Source: Chara braunii (Eukaryota; Streptophyta; Charophyceae; Charales; Characeae). From it: a stretch of DNA of 45,463 bases. The notes beneath the pieces were generated by a model, which saw nothing but the letters and a program-made list of their open reading frames with translations, was not told the DNA's origin and searched no databases. Location of the stretch: NCBI GenBank assembly GCA_003427395.1, contig BFEA01000181.1, positions 1,547,508 through 1,592,970 of the forward strand, written 5' to 3'. A program made the position numbers and the translations under genes. Below, one piece after another: positions 43,061 to 45,463 of this stretch; the stretch's first letter is position 1, and every line of letters starts with the position of its first letter.

Positions 43061-43289
43061 GCATTGTTTCATCATGCCCGCACAACAACCTCCCAACGGT
43101 TGTTGTGTCCTGCCATCCTAATGCCTGAATTCTGGTAAACAATTGTGGTCGTGACCAACTCGTCGACGTCGTCGTGAGTGACTTACATCTGAATTCTATT
43201 TGCAGTCGTGAACGACTTGTCAAGGACTTCATACGACAAGCACTATACGATAGGTGCTCAATGCAGCAAATGTCGCCTTGAGAACCGTC

Positions 43290-44730
43290 TGTTGGCGAAA
43301 GGTACCATACGCCACCTACAATAGACATTTTCGTCATCCGACTCCAAGACGACAGACTCTTTGCCACAATATTGTTCGTCGCAACAATCTTGCGTCTCCT
43401 CTCTACACTAGTGCTTTCGGACGTCCGAGTCGAGGACGACCGACTGTTTGGCACATACGGAGGGCGCTGGTGCCTAACTGTTACAAATTGCATCTACTGT
43501 AGTGTCTGGAAATAAAATTATTCCTTATTCGAAGGACGACAACGAAGACTTCAGACTGCCTCACCCTATCAGTTGCCTAACCTGAAGACTGAAGACTGTC
43601 TCACACTATGAGGTGCCTGACCGAATGAGCGGCAAATGGAGGTTAACCAATGACATTGCGTCTAATGTAGTGTCTGGAAATCACGGCCTTCCTTGTTCAA
43701 TGGAACGACGACCTTCGAGCATGCCTTCCATTTTGGGCAGTTGTCCCGTGTCCCCTACAATAGTGCTTTTGGTGGCCCGAACTTCGAACTGCCGACTGTT
43801 TGGCACATAGAGAAGGTTCTCAACACGAACTATTACGACCACAAGTCAATGTTGTGGGTAGTCTCAAGAACAGGCTTACCAAGCGTTCCGACGTCGTCGT
43901 GTTCGACACGAGTACAATTACTAATGCTCGACAGGTGGACAGCGTAGTGCCTCAGGAAACGTGTCTCCCCACGGCCACTAGTAACCCAAACCCATGCCAA
44001 ACCCACGCCCACTAGTAACCCACGCCAAACCCACGCCACATGGAGCACTGATGTCTCTCCTGTGCTGTTTCTGTTTTGGATAGCGGACGATCCACTATAT
44101 GGCATATGTGCATGGTGGTCAGTTCCGAAGTCTTAAGACTGCGTCACCCTATCAGTTGCCTCACCTGACACGAGTACAGTTACTAATGCTCGACAGGTGG
44201 ACAACGTGGTGCCTCAGGAAACGTGTCTCCCCACGGTCACTAGTAACCCAAACCCATGCCAAACCCACGCCCACTAGTAACCCACGCCAAACCCACGCCA
44301 CATGGAACACTGATGTCTCTCCTGTGCTGTTTCTGTTTTGGATAGCGGACGATCCACTATATGGCATATGTGCATGGTGGTCAGTCCTAAAGACTGAAGA
44401 CTGTCTCGCCCTATCAGATGCCTGACCTGACATATGTGCATGGTGGTCAGTCTCGGAGACTGAAGACTGCCTCACCCTGGCAGGTGCCTGACCGCAGGAG
44501 CGGTAAATGATGGATAAACAATGACATTGTATCTGTGTAATATCTGGAAACAACGGCCTTTCATGTTCGAGGGAACGACGACCTTCGAGGAAACTTTCCG
44601 TCTGAAAAAATTATCCCGTGTCCCCTACAATAGTTTTTTTGGTGGTCCAGGCTTCGAACTGCCGACTGTTTGGCACGTACGAAAGGTTCTCAACACGAAT
44701 TGTCACGACAACATGCCAATGTTGTGGGTA
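43290..44730 (+). repeat. Four diverged copies of a coding-like module
   Basis: CC(T/C)ACAATAG, TTTTGGTGGCCCGAACTTCG and GACTGTTTGGCACAT-type sequence recurs near 43313, 43405, 43755 and 44620. The last two copies extend over about 150 bp and in frame give VPYNSAFGGPNFELPTVWH and VPYNSFFGGPGFELPTVWH, each followed by KVLNTN and MLWVV. The conservation of the peptide could reflect a real repeated protein domain or just recent DNA duplication. No family was recognised. Confidence 0.6.
43907..44430. repeat. Recent 262-bp tandem duplication
   Basis: 43907-44168 and 44169-44430 are nearly identical (a handful of substitutions), starting AC(A)CGAGTACA(A/G)TTACTAATG. They contain smaller CCCAAACCCATGCCAAACCC/CCACGCCAAACCC repeats. 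A third, shorter copy of the end (ATATGTGCATGGTGGTCAGT, CTGAAGACTG) follows at about 44431-44490. Part of a palindrome-family half-site (GTTCGACACGAG) sits at the left edge at 43900. Confidence 0.93.
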
Positions 44731-44749
44731 GTGGCAAGCATTGGATGAT

Positions 44750-45131
44750 GAAGCGTTCGAAAGCCGTTGTGTTCGACAAGATTGACGTTGCTAGTGCCCG
44801 ACATGGATTTGAAGTGTAATGTCTTCGGACAGTTGCAGCTCACTGTCGTCGAAAGCGGTTCCGATTAGTCAACAAGTAGAACAAAAAATGGTCCCCTGAA
44901 TGAATCAAAGTTGAAAAAAGACGGTCCATAGCCTATTGCTCTGCAAAAGGTCCGTTCACATTTCTTAATCAATGTTAATGATATAGGTATGTCGTCAAAC
45001 TTCTTGCGACCGTATCGTCATGAATTTCAAAGATTATGTTGTTTTTTTTTTAGTTCTTTGTCTTCACAAAAAATTGCCACCTCGATTTAGTGTTCCCCAG
45101 TCGGTATCCGACTCATGCGCTGGATGAATAA
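44750..45131. other. No gene recognised
   Basis: Mixed AT-rich sequence with a poly-T run near 45040. A palindrome-family half-site GTTGTGTTCGACAAG lies near 44766. Confidence 0.4.
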
Positions 45132-45463
45132 TAACCCTTCATTATATACGTCTCAAATAATAGAGGTGAATATCCCGCGCTGACAAATATGGACTGCGTG
45201 GCGTCTAACATATTATTGGATGAGAATTGTCCTGCGGATATGCACAACCTCGCTATGTGCTTTTCAAATTCCGAAGACGTAATTTGTGACAATATTTTCA
45301 CCTTCAACACGCCTGCTCGTAAGAGGATGAAAGAGTTTGAATTCGATGTTGCTACCTGCCAGAGCAGTTCCCCTGCCGTTCAACGCCCACGACCGACACT
45401 ATCAACCACGTCTTCTAGGCGCCCAAAGATTCACTCCGGGATCCTGAACATGATTCTTCCCAC
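45132..45463 (+). CDS. Open frame running off the window end (partial, unknown)
   Basis: After in-frame TAA codons ending at 45131 the plus strand is open to the end of the window (about 110 codons, no stop). The first Met is at 45189 (MDCVASNILLDENCPADMHN), then MCFSNSEDVICDNIFTFNTP, ARKRMKEFEFDVATCQ and a Ser/Pro/Thr-rich basic segment. Length and amino-acid balance are compatible with an exon or the N-terminus of a nuclear protein. No motif was recognised. A competing short minus-strand frame overlaps it. Confidence 0.35.

Overview
The window looks like a transposon-rich nuclear segment of a streptophyte (a green alga or plant). The grounds are a decayed Ty3/gypsy gag-pol with an initiator-tRNA-Met type primer-binding site, a plant-style U6 snRNA copy, a Ulp1-type peptidase fragment, long poly-A/T tracts, microsatellites and one assembly gap. 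A charophyte such as Chara is my best guess from the feel of the repeated protein families; it is inference, not proof. I see no intact conserved host gene. Almost everything coding-like is broken by stops and frameshifts.

Layout. 1-2.3 kb: tetranucleotide repeat, a candidate LTR with many TGACGTGGCA-type motifs, a primer-binding site and a 36-bp tandem repeat. 2.4-7.2 kb: degenerate gag, protease, RT, RNase H and integrase, all on the plus strand. 8.0-9.6 kb: hairpin clusters separated by homopolymers. 11.5-13.0 kb: an unrecognised decayed coding sequence with a 0.3-kb tandem duplication. 13.4-13.7 kb: N gap. 15.8-28.6 kb: two diverged copies of one long repeat facing each other (a large inverted repeat), each with an array of short hairpins. 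A U6-like sequence lies between them. 28.6-30.7 kb: tandem duplication and a Ulp1-like fragment on the minus strand. 31-36.7 kb: a long minus-strand pseudogene that reads as a ParB-like domain followed by a permuted (beta-class order) DNA-methyltransferase-like domain. 36.8-43.9 kb: arrays of a palindromic element with core GTCGTGTT(C/G)(G/A)ACACGAC, surrounding another minus-strand pseudogene. 43.3-44.7 kb: recent duplications. 45.1-45.5 kb: an open frame running off the end.

The most striking signal is shared by several unrelated parts of the window. These are arrays of hairpins in which the loop or core is conserved but the outer stem sequence differs from unit to unit while the two arms stay complementary. 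In at least two places (8.1 versus 8.35 kb, and 16.4-16.7 versus 26.8-27.0 kb) homologous units have changed both arms in a matching way. Either the hairpins are selected as structures, or one arm is repeatedly used as template to rewrite the other. The second strong candidate is the ParB-like plus methyltransferase-like gene, an architecture known from bacteria and phages but unexpected in a plant-lineage repeat family.
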